Positions 37,205 to 46,467 of a DNA stretch of 64,000 nt are shown in pieces. The DNA comes from an uncultured Nioella sp. (GTDB lineage Bacteria > Pseudomonadota > Alphaproteobacteria > Rhodobacterales > Rhodobacteraceae), in contig CANLZL010000003.1 of NCBI GenBank assembly GCA_947495575.1, positions 310,001-374,000 on the forward strand, in the 5' to 3' direction. The notes under the pieces were generated by a model that saw nothing but the letters and a program-made list of their open reading frames with translations, ran no database searches and was not told the DNA's origin. Every line of letters begins with the position of its first letter. The stretch's first letter is position 1. The position numbers and the translations under genes are program-made.

Positions 37205-39130
37205 TCAGGCGCGCCTTTCCAAAGTGGCGATGCCCAGAACATCCAGAACTTTCGCCTCAATGTGTTCGGCATTCATCGCGGCAACAGCGTACATATCGTC
37301 TGGGTTTGCCTGATCGATAAAGATGTCAGGCAGGACCATGGATCGGAATTTCAGACCGTGATCGAACACGGCCTCATCGGCCAATAGCTGTGCGACATGG
37401 CTACCGAAGCCACCAACAGCGCCTTCTTCTATCGTGATCAGTGCCTCATGATCTGCGGCCAACTGCAGGATCAGTTCGCGATCCAAGGGCTTGGCAAATC
37501 GGGCGTCTGCAATTGTCGGCGTTATGCCCTTTGCTGCAAGCGCTTCTGCCGCCTTCTGAACTTCGGACAGGCGTGTTCCGAAGGACAAGATCGCGACCTT
37601 GCGGCCCTCTTGAATCATACGACCCTTGCCAATTTCCAGCACTTCACCACGCTCTGGCATCTCAACACCAACGCCTTCGCCGCGTGGATACCGAAACGCG
37701 ATCGGCCCAGAATCATGCGCAGAGGCAGTGGCGACCATGTGAACCAGTTCGGCCTCATCTGCAGCGGCCATAACAACCATTCCCGGCAGGTTGGACAGAT
37801 AGGCAACGTCAAATGATCCGGCATGGGTCGCCCCGTCGGCCCCAACCAGCCCGGCACGGTCAATGGCAAAGCGCACTGGCAGTCGTTGAATGGCTACATC
37901 ATGCACGACTTGATCATAACCGCGCTGCAAAAACGTCGAATAGATAGCGCAGAAGGGTTTCATCCCGCCCGCGGCCAAACCCGCACAGAAGGTCACCGCG
38001 TGTTGTTCGGCAATGCCAACGTCAAAACAGCGTTTGGGAAATCGTTCGGCAAAAAGGTCCAATCCCGTGCCATCGGGCATGGCCGCTGTGATCGCAACAA
38101 CCTTGTCATCCTCCTCGGCCTCCCGGATTAGGGCCTGGGCAAAAGTTTTTGTATAAGAAGGGGCATTGGAGGGCGCTTTGCGCTGCTCCCCGGTGGACAC
38201 ATCAAACGGCGCACGCGCGTGCCCGCGATCAGCATGGCCTTCCGCATGGCGAAAGCCTTTGCCCTTCTTAGTGATCGCGTGGATCAGAATGGGCCCATCT
38301 GCGCGCGCTTTGACGGTTCGCAGTACTGAAACCAACTGCTCCATGTCGTGCCCGTCAATCGGGCCAACATAGGAAAACCCGAGCTCTTCGAACAATGTCC
38401 CGCCGACCGTCGCAGCCTTGAGCAATTCTTTGGCGCGACGGGCACCCTCTTGGAAGGGTTCCGGCAGCAGGGACACGGCCCCTTTGGCAGCAGCCTTGAA
38501 TTCCTGAAATGGTGCGCCAGCATAAAGGCGCGACAGGTAGGCAGACATGGCGCCGGTGGGCGGTGCGATCGACATTTCATTGTCGTTCAGGATTACGATC
38601 AGACGCTTGCCCAGATGTCCGGCATTGTTCATCGCTTCAAAAGCCATACCGCCGGAAAGTGCGCCATCGCCAATCACTGCGATAGCGTCACCCAGACCAT
38701 GTTCCGGTGCGCCGCCCAGATCACGGGCCACCGCAAAGCCAAGCGCCGCCGATATGCTTGTGGAAGAATGCGCCGCGCCAAATGGGTCATATGGCGACTC
38801 GCTGCGCTTGGTAAAACCAGAGATCCCGCCCTTTTTTCGCAAAGTCGGCATCTGATCCCGCCGACCTGTCAGAATCTTATGCGGGTAGCATTGATGGCTT
38901 ACGTCCCAGATCAGTCGGTCTTTTGGAGTGTCGAATATCGCATGGAGCGCGACCGTCAGCTCAACAACACCCAGACCAGCGCCCAGATGCCCACCTGTTT
39001 TACTAACCGCAGCGATCGTCTCTGCCCGCAACTCATCGGCAACCCGGCGCAGTTCTGACACTGACAGACCACGCAAATCGGCCGGGGACTTGATCCGGTC
39101 AAGATGGGGCGTTTCTGGGTGGTCGGTCAT
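37205..39130 (-). CDS. dxs: 1-deoxy-D-xylulose-5-phosphate synthase
   Basis: ThDP enzyme that joins pyruvate and glyceraldehyde-3-phosphate, first step of the MEP isoprenoid pathway. The ThDP signature is '[20 protein letters not shown]' then 'ILNDNEMSI'. The transketolase-like Pyr domain (about 315-480, '[15 protein letters not shown]') and C-terminal domain follow. 641 aa is normal. It lies in an operon order with ispA (25 bp) and xseB, as in many Alphaproteobacteria. The ATG at 39130 starts in the family's usual N-terminus. Confidence 0.96.
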   Translation of the reverse strand: MTDHPETPHLDRIKSPADLRGLSVSELRRVADELRAETIAAVSKTGGHLGAGLGVVELTVALHAIFDTPKDRLIWDVSHQCYPHKILTGRRDQMPTLRKKGGISGFTKRSESPYDPFGAAHSSTSISAALGFAVARDLGGAPEHGLGDAIAVIGDGALSGGMAFEAMNNAGHLGKRLIVILNDNEMSIAPPTGAMSAYLSRLYAGAPFQEFKAAAKGAVSLLPEPFQEGARRAKELLKAATVGGTLFEELGFSYVGPIDGHDMEQLVSVLRTVKARADGPILIHAITKKGKGFRHAEGHADRGHARAPFDVSTGEQRKAPSNAPSYTKTFAQALIREAEEDDKVVAITAAMPDGTGLDLFAERFPKRCFDVGIAEQHAVTFCAGLAAGGMKPFCAIYSTFLQRGYDQVVHDVAIQRLPVRFAIDRAGLVGADGATHAGSFDVAYLSNLPGMVVMAAADEAELVHMVATASAHDSGPIAFRYPRGEGVGVEMPERGEVLEIGKGRMIQEGRKVAILSFGTRLSEVQKAAEALAAKGITPTIADARFAKPLDRELILQLAADHEALITIEEGAVGGFGSHVAQLLADEAVFDHGLKFRSMVLPDIFIDQANPDDMYAVAAMNAEHIEAKVLDVLGIATLERRA

Positions 39131-39155
39131 TCCAATTCTCCGGCTTAGGCCGTCT

Positions 39156-40022
39156 TTACTGATCCCGCGCGATAACGTAGCGCGCCAATTCCTTCAAGAC
39201 GAGCGCGGCGTCGCCAAAGGGCTCCAACTCGGCCTCAGCTTCTTCAATCAGCGCCTTGGCACGGGCTTTGGCGCCATCCAACCCCAAAAGCGATACGAAA
39301 GTGGCCTTGCCGGCGTCAGCATCCTTTCCCAGACGTTTGCCGGCTTTTTCGGGATCACCCTCTACATCCAAAATGTCATCCGCAATCTGAAAGGCAAGGC
39401 CAAGGGCCCGAGCGTATCGCCGCAGCGGCGCAGTATCTGCACCGCCGAGCATGGCCCCCGCGACCGCAGGCCATTCAAGCAAGGCGCCAGTTTTGTTGCC
39501 CTGCAACTCGGTTATTTCCGCAAGTGACAAGGGAATGGAGGCTGTTTCAGCGGCCATATCCTGCGCTTGCCCCAATACCATTCCCTGTGGCCCGGCCGCA
39601 CGCGCCAAAGACAATACCAGCTCAGAGCGCAACTCGGCAGAGCCTGTCTTGGGATCGGACAAAAGCTCAAAAGCAAAGCTTTGCAAACCATCTCCGACCA
39701 GAACCGCCGTCGCCTCGTCCCATTTCTTATGAACTGTCGGCTGGCCGCGCCGCAGATCGTCGTCATCCATGCAGGGCAGATCGTCATGCACAAGGCTGTA
39801 GGCGTGAATGCATTCCACGGCCGCCGCCGCCTGCATCGCCGCATCTGGATCACCGCCGGTTACGCGGGCCGATTCAAGCACAAGAAACCCCCGCAGACGT
39901 TTCCCGCCCGAACTGGCATAGCGCATGCCCTGAGCCACTGTGCCGTCGCCCAATCCTTGCATTGCGGTGGCCAAATAGGTGCCAATCGCGTCCTGCGCGT
40001 TTTTCAATTCCGATTTGAACAA
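39156..40022 (-). CDS. ispA: Polyprenyl (farnesyl/geranylgeranyl) diphosphate synthase
   Basis: A 288 aa prenyl chain-elongating enzyme. The first Asp-rich motif '[16 protein letters not shown]' and second '[12 protein letters not shown]' are both intact, and '[10 protein letters not shown]' is the substrate-binding lysine region. The start is TTG at 40022: the xseB stop TGA lies in the same frame one codon upstream, so no longer start is possible, and AAGGG lies 11 nt before it. Chain-length specificity cannot be read reliably; FPP-type is likely in this context. Confidence 0.93.
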   Translation of the reverse strand: MFKSELKNAQDAIGTYLATAMQGLGDGTVAQGMRYASSGGKRLRGFLVLESARVTGGDPDAAMQAAAAVECIHAYSLVHDDLPCMDDDDLRRGQPTVHKKWDEATAVLVGDGLQSFAFELLSDPKTGSAELRSELVLSLARAAGPQGMVLGQAQDMAAETASIPLSLAEITELQGNKTGALLEWPAVAGAMLGGADTAPLRRYARALGLAFQIADDILDVEGDPEKAGKRLGKDADAGKATFVSLLGLDGAKARAKALIEEAEAELEPFGDAALVLKELARYVIARDQ

Positions 40023-40025
40023 GAA

Positions 40026-40271
40026 TCAGAGCCCTTCGACCGGCGTCGCCCCTGCGGGCTGACCATTGGCATCAAGCGTGATTTGCGCGACTTTTTCTTC
40101 GGCTTCTTTTAGCTTGGCCTCACAACGAGCTTTCAAGGCTGCGCCGCGCTCATAAAGCTTGATCGAATCTTCCAAAGCAACGTCACCGCGATCCAATGAC
40201 GAAACAACGGTTTCTAATTCGCGAATGGCTTCTTCAAAGCTCATCTCTTCAATGGGTTTTGGGTCGCTCAT
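40026..40271 (-). CDS. xseB: Exodeoxyribonuclease VII small subunit
   Basis: An 81 aa subunit that binds the XseA large subunit in the nuclease degrading single-stranded DNA. The signature 'SFEEAIRELETVVSSLDRG' followed by 'IKLYERGAALKARCEAKLKE' is characteristic and forms two helices. It is separated from ispA by one codon in the same reading frame. XseA is not in the window. Confidence 0.93.
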   Translation of the reverse strand: MSDPKPIEEMSFEEAIRELETVVSSLDRGDVALEDSIKLYERGAALKARCEAKLKEAEEKVAQITLDANGQPAGATPVEGL

Positions 40272-40366
40272 TCGCCACGCTCCGTCAATTCTTTGGGTTC
40301 ACGCCCTTCAGGCGCCGCAGTCGCGCGATCATACTGGTCTTTTTCACCAGATGCCATGCGGGGATT

Positions 40367-41296
40367 TCAGGCCTCGCTAAGCGTCAGAACATGGACTGCT
40401 GCCGCCTCGGCCAGCGCAAACAAATCATAGCCCCCTTCAAGAGAGGACACCACGCGACCTGCGCAGACATCTGCCGCCACCTGGCAAATCTCGCGGGTCA
40501 GCCACGCAAAATCTTCGGTCGACCAGTTGAGGTTTGCCAATGGGTCATCGGCATGGGCATCAAACCCCGCCGAAACGAGGATCAGTTCTGGTGCATAGTC
40601 ACGTAATTTGGGAAAAATCCGGCTGCCATATATCTGCCGCATAACCTCTCCACCAGACCCAGGATCAAGCGGAACATTGATGATATTGCCATAAACGCCT
40701 TGCTCATGGGTCGCGCCACTGCCCGGATATAGCGGCATCTGATGAGACGAGATAAAAAGCGTTCTTTCTTCATCCCAAAGCAATTCCTGCGTCCCATTGC
40801 CGTGATGCACATCGAAATCAAGGATGGCAACGCGATTTAGACCGTGGCGTTCCAGCGCGTGTTTGGCGGCAATCGCAACTGAGCCGAACAGGCAAAACCC
40901 CATCGCCCGCGAGGCTTCCGCGTGGTGGCCGGGTGGACGCGTGACAACAAATGCGTTTGTAGCTTCGCCAGAAAGCACCGCATCAACGGCGGCTAGGTTT
41001 CCGCCGACGCCGCGCAACGCGGCCTCCCAAGTGCCGGGCGACATCGACGTGTCGCCGTCAAGTTGGATCATGCCGGCGCTCGGCGCTGCATTTCGAACCG
41101 CGTCCACATAGGCTTTGGGATGGGCCAAAGTCAGGTCGGCCATCTCGGCCATAGGGGCGGTTCTTCTGAGCAATGTGGAAAATTCGGGCGCAGACAGGGC
41201 TGCGTTAATTGCCTCTAACCGGGCTATTTGTTCGGGATGGCCGGGCGGCATCACGTGATCCAGACCGGCATCATTGGTCATCAGTAAGGTTGTCAT
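40367..41296 (-). CDS. Histone deacetylase-like/acetylpolyamine amidohydrolase family
   Basis: A 309 aa zinc deacetylase of the arginase/HDAC fold. Signatures: 'TRPPGHHAEASRAMGFCLFG', 'ILDFDVHHGNGTQELL' (metal Asp and His) and 'LVSAGFDAHADDPLANLNWS', with tyrosine near the C-terminal 'EGGYDLFAL'. In bacteria these act on acetylpolyamines, acetoin-related proteins or unknown substrates. It begins 3 bp after the petR stop, so it is probably in the petP-petR operon; 95 bp separate it from xseB. Confidence 0.9.
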   Translation of the reverse strand: MTTLLMTNDAGLDHVMPPGHPEQIARLEAINAALSAPEFSTLLRRTAPMAEMADLTLAHPKAYVDAVRNAAPSAGMIQLDGDTSMSPGTWEAALRGVGGNLAAVDAVLSGEATNAFVVTRPPGHHAEASRAMGFCLFGSVAIAAKHALERHGLNRVAILDFDVHHGNGTQELLWDEERTLFISSHQMPLYPGSGATHEQGVYGNIINVPLDPGSGGEVMRQIYGSRIFPKLRDYAPELILVSAGFDAHADDPLANLNWSTEDFAWLTREICQVAADVCAGRVVSSLEGGYDLFALAEAAAVHVLTLSEA

Positions 41297-41298
41297 CG

Positions 41299-42012
41299 TT
41301 AATCCGGAGCCAACATATACCCCGCGCCGCGCACTGTCTGCAGATAGCGAGGCTGTTTAGGGTCAGTTTCAATTTTGCGGCGTAGACGCGTGATTTGCAC
41401 ATCGACAGCGCGTTCCTGGCTTTGCGCGGGCCCACCCCCCTTGTCACGACCAAGATCTTCGACCAATTGCGCCCGGCTGACCGGTTCGTTCGGGCAGGCC
41501 GAGAAGATGCGCATCAGGGCGGCCTCGGTTGCGGTCAGCCGCACTGGGGTTTCTCCCTGCCACATCTCGCCACGCTCAAGGTCATATCGGATCGGGCCAA
41601 GATGCAGCATTTTGGGCGCAGACGCCGCATCCGATTGCGCGGGCACCCGCCGCAAGATTGCGTTGATTCTTAGCAGCAATTCCTTTGGCTCAAACGGCTT
41701 GGGAAGGTAGTCATCGGCCCCCGCCTCAAGCCCGGCAATCCGGTCGCTCGCCTCACCGCGCGCTGTCAGCAGCAAAATTGGCGTCGCGATCTCTGCGCGC
41801 AGCTCGCGGGTCAGTGTTATGCCATCTTCACCCGGCATCATCACATCCAGGACGATCAGGTCGAACTCCAGCCCGCCAAGCAAGCGCCGGGCATGGGCCG
41901 CATCCCGCGCGGCGCTGACGATAAACCCGTTGCGGATCAGGAATTTTTGCAACAGCCCCCGAATGCGTTCATCGTCATCGACAATCAAAAGATGCGCGGC
42001 GGGTTCATTCAT
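41299..42012 (-). CDS. petR: OmpR-type response regulator PetR
   Basis: A 237 aa two-domain regulator: receiver (about 1-118: DDD acidic pocket in 'LIVDDDERIRG', Asp in 'LIVLDVMMPGEDG', Lys in 'LPKPFEPKE') and winged-helix DNA-binding domain ('VQITRLRRKIETDPKQPRYL'). PetR of Rhodobacter capsulatus is such a regulator, encoded next to petP and needed for growth; that identity is by homology and gene order. ATG at 42012 overlaps the petP stop (ATGA, 42009-42012); GTG at 42021 is an alternative. No partner kinase is in the window. Confidence 0.85.
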   Translation of the reverse strand: MNEPAAHLLIVDDDERIRGLLQKFLIRNGFIVSAARDAAHARRLLGGLEFDLIVLDVMMPGEDGITLTRELRAEIATPILLLTARGEASDRIAGLEAGADDYLPKPFEPKELLLRINAILRRVPAQSDAASAPKMLHLGPIRYDLERGEMWQGETPVRLTATEAALMRIFSACPNEPVSRAQLVEDLGRDKGGGPAQSQERAVDVQITRLRRKIETDPKQPRYLQTVRGAGYMLAPD

Positions 42013-42539
42013 TTGGTGCACTCGGTGGTGGCGATGTAGTGATGCTTCAATTCAGGGTCCATCATTTGCTCCAACACCGTACGAAAGCCCGAGACCGCCT
42101 CGGGACCTGCGGCGCGATAGGCCGCGCGCATGCGAACCCGCTGTGCCTCGGATAATTCACGCTCTAGGTTTACTCCTGCTTCGGTCAAATACAAATGCCG
42201 TTCACGTTTATCGCGGGTTCCCACACGGCTATCGACCAGCCCATCCTGCACCAAAGTCCGCAAAACACGGTTCAGAGATTGCTTGGTAACGCCCAGGATG
42301 GCCAGCAGGTTGTTCACCGTCGTACCCGGGCTGCGATTGATGAAGTGAATCGCGCGGTGATGCGCGCGACCATAGGCGTAGTTTTCCAAAATCCGGTCTG
42401 GATCTGCCGTAAAACCACGATAAGCAAAAAACATCGCTTCGATCCCGCGCCTGAGCTGCTCATCGGTTAGGAAAAGCAAGCTTTCTCCGCTGGTTGGCGT
42501 ATTTTGCGCACCCCTGTCGGCCATCACATCTCTCTTCAT
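42009..42539 (-). CDS. petP: MarR family transcriptional regulator PetP
   Basis: A 176 aa MarR-like protein with winged helix (about 55-130). Recognition segment: 'GVTKQSLNRVLRTLVQDGLV'; basic wing: 'TRDKRERHLYLTEAGVNLE'. Placed directly upstream of petR with a 4-bp overlap, as in the petP-petR pair of R. capsulatus. An alternative start is ATG at 42524. The upstream gap to ilvE (157 bp) contains an imperfect GTCA...TGAC repeat at about 42565-42579, a possible operator, low support. Confidence 0.85.
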   Translation of the reverse strand: MKRDVMADRGAQNTPTSGESLLFLTDEQLRRGIEAMFFAYRGFTADPDRILENYAYGRAHHRAIHFINRSPGTTVNNLLAILGVTKQSLNRVLRTLVQDGLVDSRVGTRDKRERHLYLTEAGVNLERELSEAQRVRMRAAYRAAGPEAVSGFRTVLEQMMDPELKHHYIATTECTK

Positions 42540-42696
42540 CGCTGATCCCTGGAAAGCAGCTTATGTCAGCCTTGTTGACTTTCCAAGAATCAATTGTTAC
42601 CGATTGCCCGATTTTGTGAAACTTTATGTCCGGTTCGGCCATAGTTTACGCAACAAATGGAAATCTCACGCACCCTTTAGGCGAAGGATACGGGCA

Positions 42697-43566
42697 ATGA
42701 GCGCTGCATATGACGACCGCGACGGAACAATCTGGATGGATGGCAAACTGATCCCATGGCGGGATGCAAATGTCCATATCCTGACCCACGCCATGCATTA
42801 CGCGTCATCCGTGTTCGAAGGCGAGCGCGCCTATAACGGCAAAATTTTCAAGTCCGTTCAGCATTCCGAGCGGCTGAAAGCCTCGGCCAAGATGATCGAC
42901 TTTGAAGTGCCCTATTCGATCGAGGAAATCGAAAAGGCTAAATATGACGTGTTGGCCGCCAATGGCTGGACCGACGCCTATGTGCGTGTTGTTGCCTGGC
43001 GCGGCGCGGGCGAAGATATGGGTGTGGCCTCAGCCAAAAACCCGGTACGCATGGCAGTCGCAGCGTGGGAGTGGGGCGCTTATTACGGCGACGCAAAAAT
43101 GAAGGGCGCCAAGCTGGATATCTCCAAATGGAAACGTCCCAGCCCGGAGACAATCCCAAGCCATGCCAAAGCCGCCGGCCTCTACATGATCTGCACCATG
43201 TCCAAACACGCGGCAGAGGCCAATGGCTGTTCAGACGCGATGATGTTCGACTATCGCGGTTACGTGGCCGAGGCGACAGGCGCCAACATGTTCTTTGTCA
43301 AAGATGGCGAAGTTCACACACCGAAGCCCGATTGCTTCCTAAACGGCATTACTCGCCAGACTGTTATCGAGATGCTGAAAGAGAAGGGTGTGACTGTTCA
43401 CGAACGTCACATCATGCCGGAAGAGCTGGAAGGGTTCGAACAGTGCTGGCTAACTGGCACAGCCGCAGAAGTGACCCCAGTGGGTCAAATTGGCGATTAC
43501 AAATTCGAAGTTGGTGCCATGGCACGCGATATCGCCGAAAGCTACGAGAAGCTCGTACGCGAATAA
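42697..43566 (+). CDS. ilvE: Branched-chain amino acid aminotransferase
   Basis: PLP class IV aminotransferase (289 aa) that makes or degrades Leu, Ile and Val. Fold-type IV signatures are 'HYASSVFEGERAY' near the N-terminus and 'YVAEATGANMFFVKDGEVHT' plus 'CFLNGITRQTVIEML' in the C-terminal half. ATG 42697 has AAGGA about 10 nt upstream; an in-frame reading to 42604 would add 31 residues of no known match. It is followed 21 bp later by a clear terminator. A D-amino-acid transaminase-like relative is at 60542-61405. Confidence 0.92.
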   Translation: MSAAYDDRDGTIWMDGKLIPWRDANVHILTHAMHYASSVFEGERAYNGKIFKSVQHSERLKASAKMIDFEVPYSIEEIEKAKYDVLAANGWTDAYVRVVAWRGAGEDMGVASAKNPVRMAVAAWEWGAYYGDAKMKGAKLDISKWKRPSPETIPSHAKAAGLYMICTMSKHAAEANGCSDAMMFDYRGYVAEATGANMFFVKDGEVHTPKPDCFLNGITRQTVIEMLKEKGVTVHERHIMPEELEGFEQCWLTGTAAEVTPVGQIGDYKFEVGAMARDIAESYEKLVRE

Positions 43567-43587
43567 AAATTGACTAAAAATGTAGAT

Positions 43588-43623
43588 AGGCCCCGTACCT
43601 AGAAAGGTAACGGGGCCTTTTCT
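43588..43623 (+). terminator. Intrinsic terminator of ilvE
   Basis: Arms AGGCCCCGT and ACGGGGCCT with an inner ACCT/AGGT pairing and AGAA loop, followed by TTTT-C-TTT. Strong GC stem plus T-tract just after the ilvE stop; a typical rho-independent terminator on the plus strand. Confidence 0.9.
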
Positions 43624-43647
43624 TTGTGCTCTGCCGCCCATCCGTTT

Positions 43648-43733
43648 GGTTTGTAGTCCCCGACGGAGCGGACTGGGTGGGGGCAAGAAAACCGCTCCGT
43701 CGGGGCGAGACAATGCTCGTCACTACAAGAACC
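43648..43733. other. Strongly structured intergenic element, possible three-way-junction RNA
   Basis: Three helices can be drawn: P1 pairs GGTTTGTAGT (43648-43657) with ACTACAAGAACC (43722-43733) with a small bulge; P2 pairs CCCCGACGGAGCGG (43658-43671) with CCGCTCCGTCGGGG (43692-43705), a perfect 14-bp stem with a 20-nt loop; P3 pairs CGAG (43706-43709) with CTCG (43716-43719). The arrangement is compact, with P2 and P3 nested in P1. It is neither the ilvE terminator nor a known riboswitch that I recognise. It lies 119-204 nt upstream of the DUF2794 gene. Could be a small RNA, a leader or a mobile-element remnant. Confidence 0.5.
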
Positions 43734-43851
43734 GTTATCCACTTTGGATTGGGCGGGATGAGGGAGGGGCAAGGGCATTGCAGCGACAGTTTCGGGGCAA
43801 TTCCAAGGCGTGGCTTGATTTGGCGAAAAAACGGGGTCAATCTGACATGCA

Positions 43852-44193
43852 ATGGTGATGCATTTTCAGCCCTCGGGCCCCGCAGGATCGACCGAACAGG
43901 TGGCTTTCCACCGTACCGAACTGGGTGTCATCCTAGGCCTCTATGGCCGCATGGTTGCGGCAGGGGAATGGCGTGACTACGGGATTTCCTACCTGCGCGA
44001 CGTTGCCGTGTTCTCAATCTTCCGTCGCACGGCCGAGTTCCCAATCTATCGCATCGAAAAACGCCCGAAGCTGCGGGACCGGCAGGGCCAATATGCGGTT
44101 ATCGGCATGGACGGGCGCATCCTGAAACGCGGCCATGATTTGCGGATTGTTCTGAGAGTCCTAGAACGCAAACTGATCCGAGCAGTTGAATAA
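43852..44193 (+). CDS. DUF2794 family protein
   Basis: A 113 aa protein conserved in Alphaproteobacteria. The run 'ELGVILGLYGRMVAAGEWRD' and 'FRRTAEFPIYRIEKRPKLRD' are the recognisable family blocks. Function unknown; it has no signal peptide, membrane helix or catalytic motif. Starts at ATG 43852 or 43858 (both in frame). It converges on the NlpC/P60 gene, 5 bp away. The upstream gap holds the structured element at 43648-43733. Confidence 0.82.
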   Translation: MVMHFQPSGPAGSTEQVAFHRTELGVILGLYGRMVAAGEWRDYGISYLRDVAVFSIFRRTAEFPIYRIEKRPKLRDRQGQYAVIGMDGRILKRGHDLRIVLRVLERKLIRAVE

Positions 44194-44198
44194 CCCTA

Positions 44199-45026
44199 TC
44201 AGTCCAAGCGTCGTTTGGCTGTAATTGGGCCGTCGCCTGCATCTTCAATCCGCACGACAACATCCTCCAACGGTTCATAGGCCACCGCCATATGGCTGGC
44301 ATTTGCATGTAACAGCATGGTCTCGCTTGCCATCAGGCCGACATGCCCTTTCCAGAACACCAGATCGCCCCGGATCAATGGCTCGCCATGGTGCAGTTCG
44401 CGCCCCAAAGCTTCTTGTTGGTCGCTGTCACGGGGGCAGTCGATGCCGCAGGCAAGGCACGCCATCTGTACAAGACCAGAGCAATCGATACCCCACCGGC
44501 TGTTACCGCCCCATAGATAGGGTGAGCCAAGAAAAAGATCTGCAACCCCGATGACATCGCCGAACCGAGCCTTGATTTTTTGCAGGTGCGGGCGCGGGAT
44601 ATAGTGGCCGGTGTGGATACGGAAATGTGATGTCGTTTCGCCAACAACGCGAACGGGCGAGCCGAAAAAGATGGAAACTTCGGGTGGCGCCTTCAATTCG
44701 GCCTTTGGGTACAAATGCGTGGCTGGTGCGGTCACCCAATGAGTTGGTTCTTCGGGTGAGGCCAGCGCGCCAGACAGGATATACCCGACCTGCCCGTCGC
44801 GGTCGGCTTGTCCGAAAGCGAAGCCGTCGTAGCTTTCCAACACCAGGAAAGTCTCACCAAATAACAGCTGACTGACCCGCGCGCCGCGTGGTTTGTCGGT
44901 GATATTGGCCATCGGCTGATGCACCATCATCCGCCGGCCTTCGACAAACTTCTCCGCCTCGACCTCACCTTGCATCGAGATATGGGCCACACGGCCATTG
45001 GACGGGGTCAACCGGGGATCGGTCAC
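44199..45026 (-). CDS. NlpC/P60 (C40) peptidase with N-terminal SH3-like region
   Basis: A 275 aa putative peptidoglycan endopeptidase. Catalytic Cys is in 'GIDCSGLVQMA', His in 'FWKGHVGLM', and a third polar residue in 'LLHANASHM'. The N-terminal 130 residues look like bacterial SH3 domains ('LLFGETFLVLESYDGFAFGQ'). No obvious signal peptide is present, so secretion is uncertain. The start is GTG at 45026, overlapping the pepA-like stop (GTGA, 45023-45026), so the two peptidase genes are coupled. Confidence 0.88.
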   Translation of the reverse strand: MTDPRLTPSNGRVAHISMQGEVEAEKFVEGRRMMVHQPMANITDKPRGARVSQLLFGETFLVLESYDGFAFGQADRDGQVGYILSGALASPEEPTHWVTAPATHLYPKAELKAPPEVSIFFGSPVRVVGETTSHFRIHTGHYIPRPHLQKIKARFGDVIGVADLFLGSPYLWGGNSRWGIDCSGLVQMACLACGIDCPRDSDQQEALGRELHHGEPLIRGDLVFWKGHVGLMASETMLLHANASHMAVAYEPLEDVVVRIEDAGDGPITAKRRLD

Positions 45027-46411
45027 AGGGACAGAACCTTGTGCAATGCTTGATAGATCGCGCGCGCGCCCTGACCAGCGCCGCCTTTCGGCCTGCCCGG
45101 TGCCGGTGATGGCTGCCAGCCATATATGTCGAAATGCGCGTAGCGCTGTCGGCGTGCAAACCGGCGCAGAAACAGTGCCGCCGTGATCGACCCTGCGAAT
45201 CCTCCCTTGGGCGCGTTGTCCAAATCTGCGATTCCGGGTTCAATCATCTCCTCGTACGGGTCATGAAACGGCATACGCCAAACAGGGTCTGCCAAGGCAT
45301 GTGCTGCCTCGGCCAATGCGATCGCGGTTGCTTCGTCATCGGTGTAGAACGGAGCCAAATCCGGGCCAACCGCGACCCGCGCGGCGCCCGTCAATGTCGC
45401 CATAGAGATCAACAGATCCGGATTTGCCTCGCTGGCGAAGGTTAGGGCATCAGCCAGAACCAAGCGCCCCTCGGCATCCGTGTTATTGATCTCGACCGTC
45501 AGGCCGCTGCGGCTGCGCAAAATATCACCGGGTCGAAAAGCGTTGCCGGAAACCGCGTTTTCAACTGCCGGGATCAATACACGCAGTTGCAGATTCAGGC
45601 CTGCGCTCATGATCATCCGGGCAAGGCCAAGGACCGTGGCCGCGCCGCCCATATCCTTCTTCATCAACCCCATTGACGCGCCAGGTTTCAGGTTTAGGCC
45701 GCCAGTATCAAAGCAGACACCTTTACCGACCAGCGTCAGGGTCGGCCCCGACGCACCCCAAGCCATCTCAATAAGCCGTGGCTCAGCCTCTGCTGCGCGA
45801 CCCACCGCGTGGATCATCGGAAAGTTTTTCATCAGCAGGTCTTCACCGCGGATGACCGATACGCCGGCGCCAAATTCGTTGGCCAGCTCAAAAACGGCGG
45901 CCTCCAGCGCGTCGGGACCCATGTCAGACGCGGGTGTATTGATCAGGTCACGGGTCAGAAACTCCCCTGCCGCGAACCGCTCAAGGCGTGCCGCGTCAAT
46001 TCCTTCTGGTGCAATCAGCCGCGACTTTGGGGCCGGCGCCGTCGCATATGTGTCGAACCGGTATCCATCCAGCAAAAATCCGAGACCGATATCCGCCTTT
46101 TCCACATCAGATTTCGTGAAAGGTGAAGAATACAGCCCCGCCGGGAGCTGCGCCAAAGCCGCCCCTAAGCCAAAGCGCTGGCGTCGCCTTTCCTTCCGCG
46201 TGCCACGCCCCAACAATACGCGCGCAATCGTACCATCAGAGGCAGGCAAACAACAGGTTTTGCCATAGCCCGCAGAGAAGCCAGATGCCGAAGCCCAAGT
46301 GGCCTGCGCATCTGTCAAAGAAGCCAGGCATTGCTCAAGTCCGTCGCTGTCACACAAAATGACAGGAACGGCCGATTTATCAGCGGGCGAAAAGCGTCTG
46401 GTCATGATCAT
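45023..46411 (-). CDS. M17 leucyl aminopeptidase family protein
   Basis: A 462 aa dinuclear zinc/manganese aminopeptidase. The family signature 'NNTDAEGRLVLADAL' and the metal-site stretch 'GKGVCFDTGGLNLKPGASMG' followed by 'MKKDMGGAATVLG' are intact. N-terminal domain is shorter and less conserved, as in PepA/PepB branch variants. Upstream partner of the C40 peptidase; both may degrade cell-wall peptides taken up or recycled. ATG 46411 or 46405 (both in frame) are possible. Confidence 0.92.
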   Translation of the reverse strand: MIMTRRFSPADKSAVPVILCDSDGLEQCLASLTDAQATWASASGFSAGYGKTCCLPASDGTIARVLLGRGTRKERRRQRFGLGAALAQLPAGLYSSPFTKSDVEKADIGLGFLLDGYRFDTYATAPAPKSRLIAPEGIDAARLERFAAGEFLTRDLINTPASDMGPDALEAAVFELANEFGAGVSVIRGEDLLMKNFPMIHAVGRAAEAEPRLIEMAWGASGPTLTLVGKGVCFDTGGLNLKPGASMGLMKKDMGGAATVLGLARMIMSAGLNLQLRVLIPAVENAVSGNAFRPGDILRSRSGLTVEINNTDAEGRLVLADALTFASEANPDLLISMATLTGAARVAVGPDLAPFYTDDEATAIALAEAAHALADPVWRMPFHDPYEEMIEPGIADLDNAPKGGFAGSITAALFLRRFARRQRYAHFDIYGWQPSPAPGRPKGGAGQGARAIYQALHKVLSL

Positions 46412-46467
46412 CCATCATTTGCTGCACCGCGCCAACCTAACGTTGCTGGCGGATGCTGCAAGCCAGA

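Noticed and set aside
43646-43858. Small plus-strand frames between ilvE and DUF2794
   Set aside because: They run through the strong inverted repeat, have no RBS or family pattern, and the region is better explained as structured non-coding DNA.
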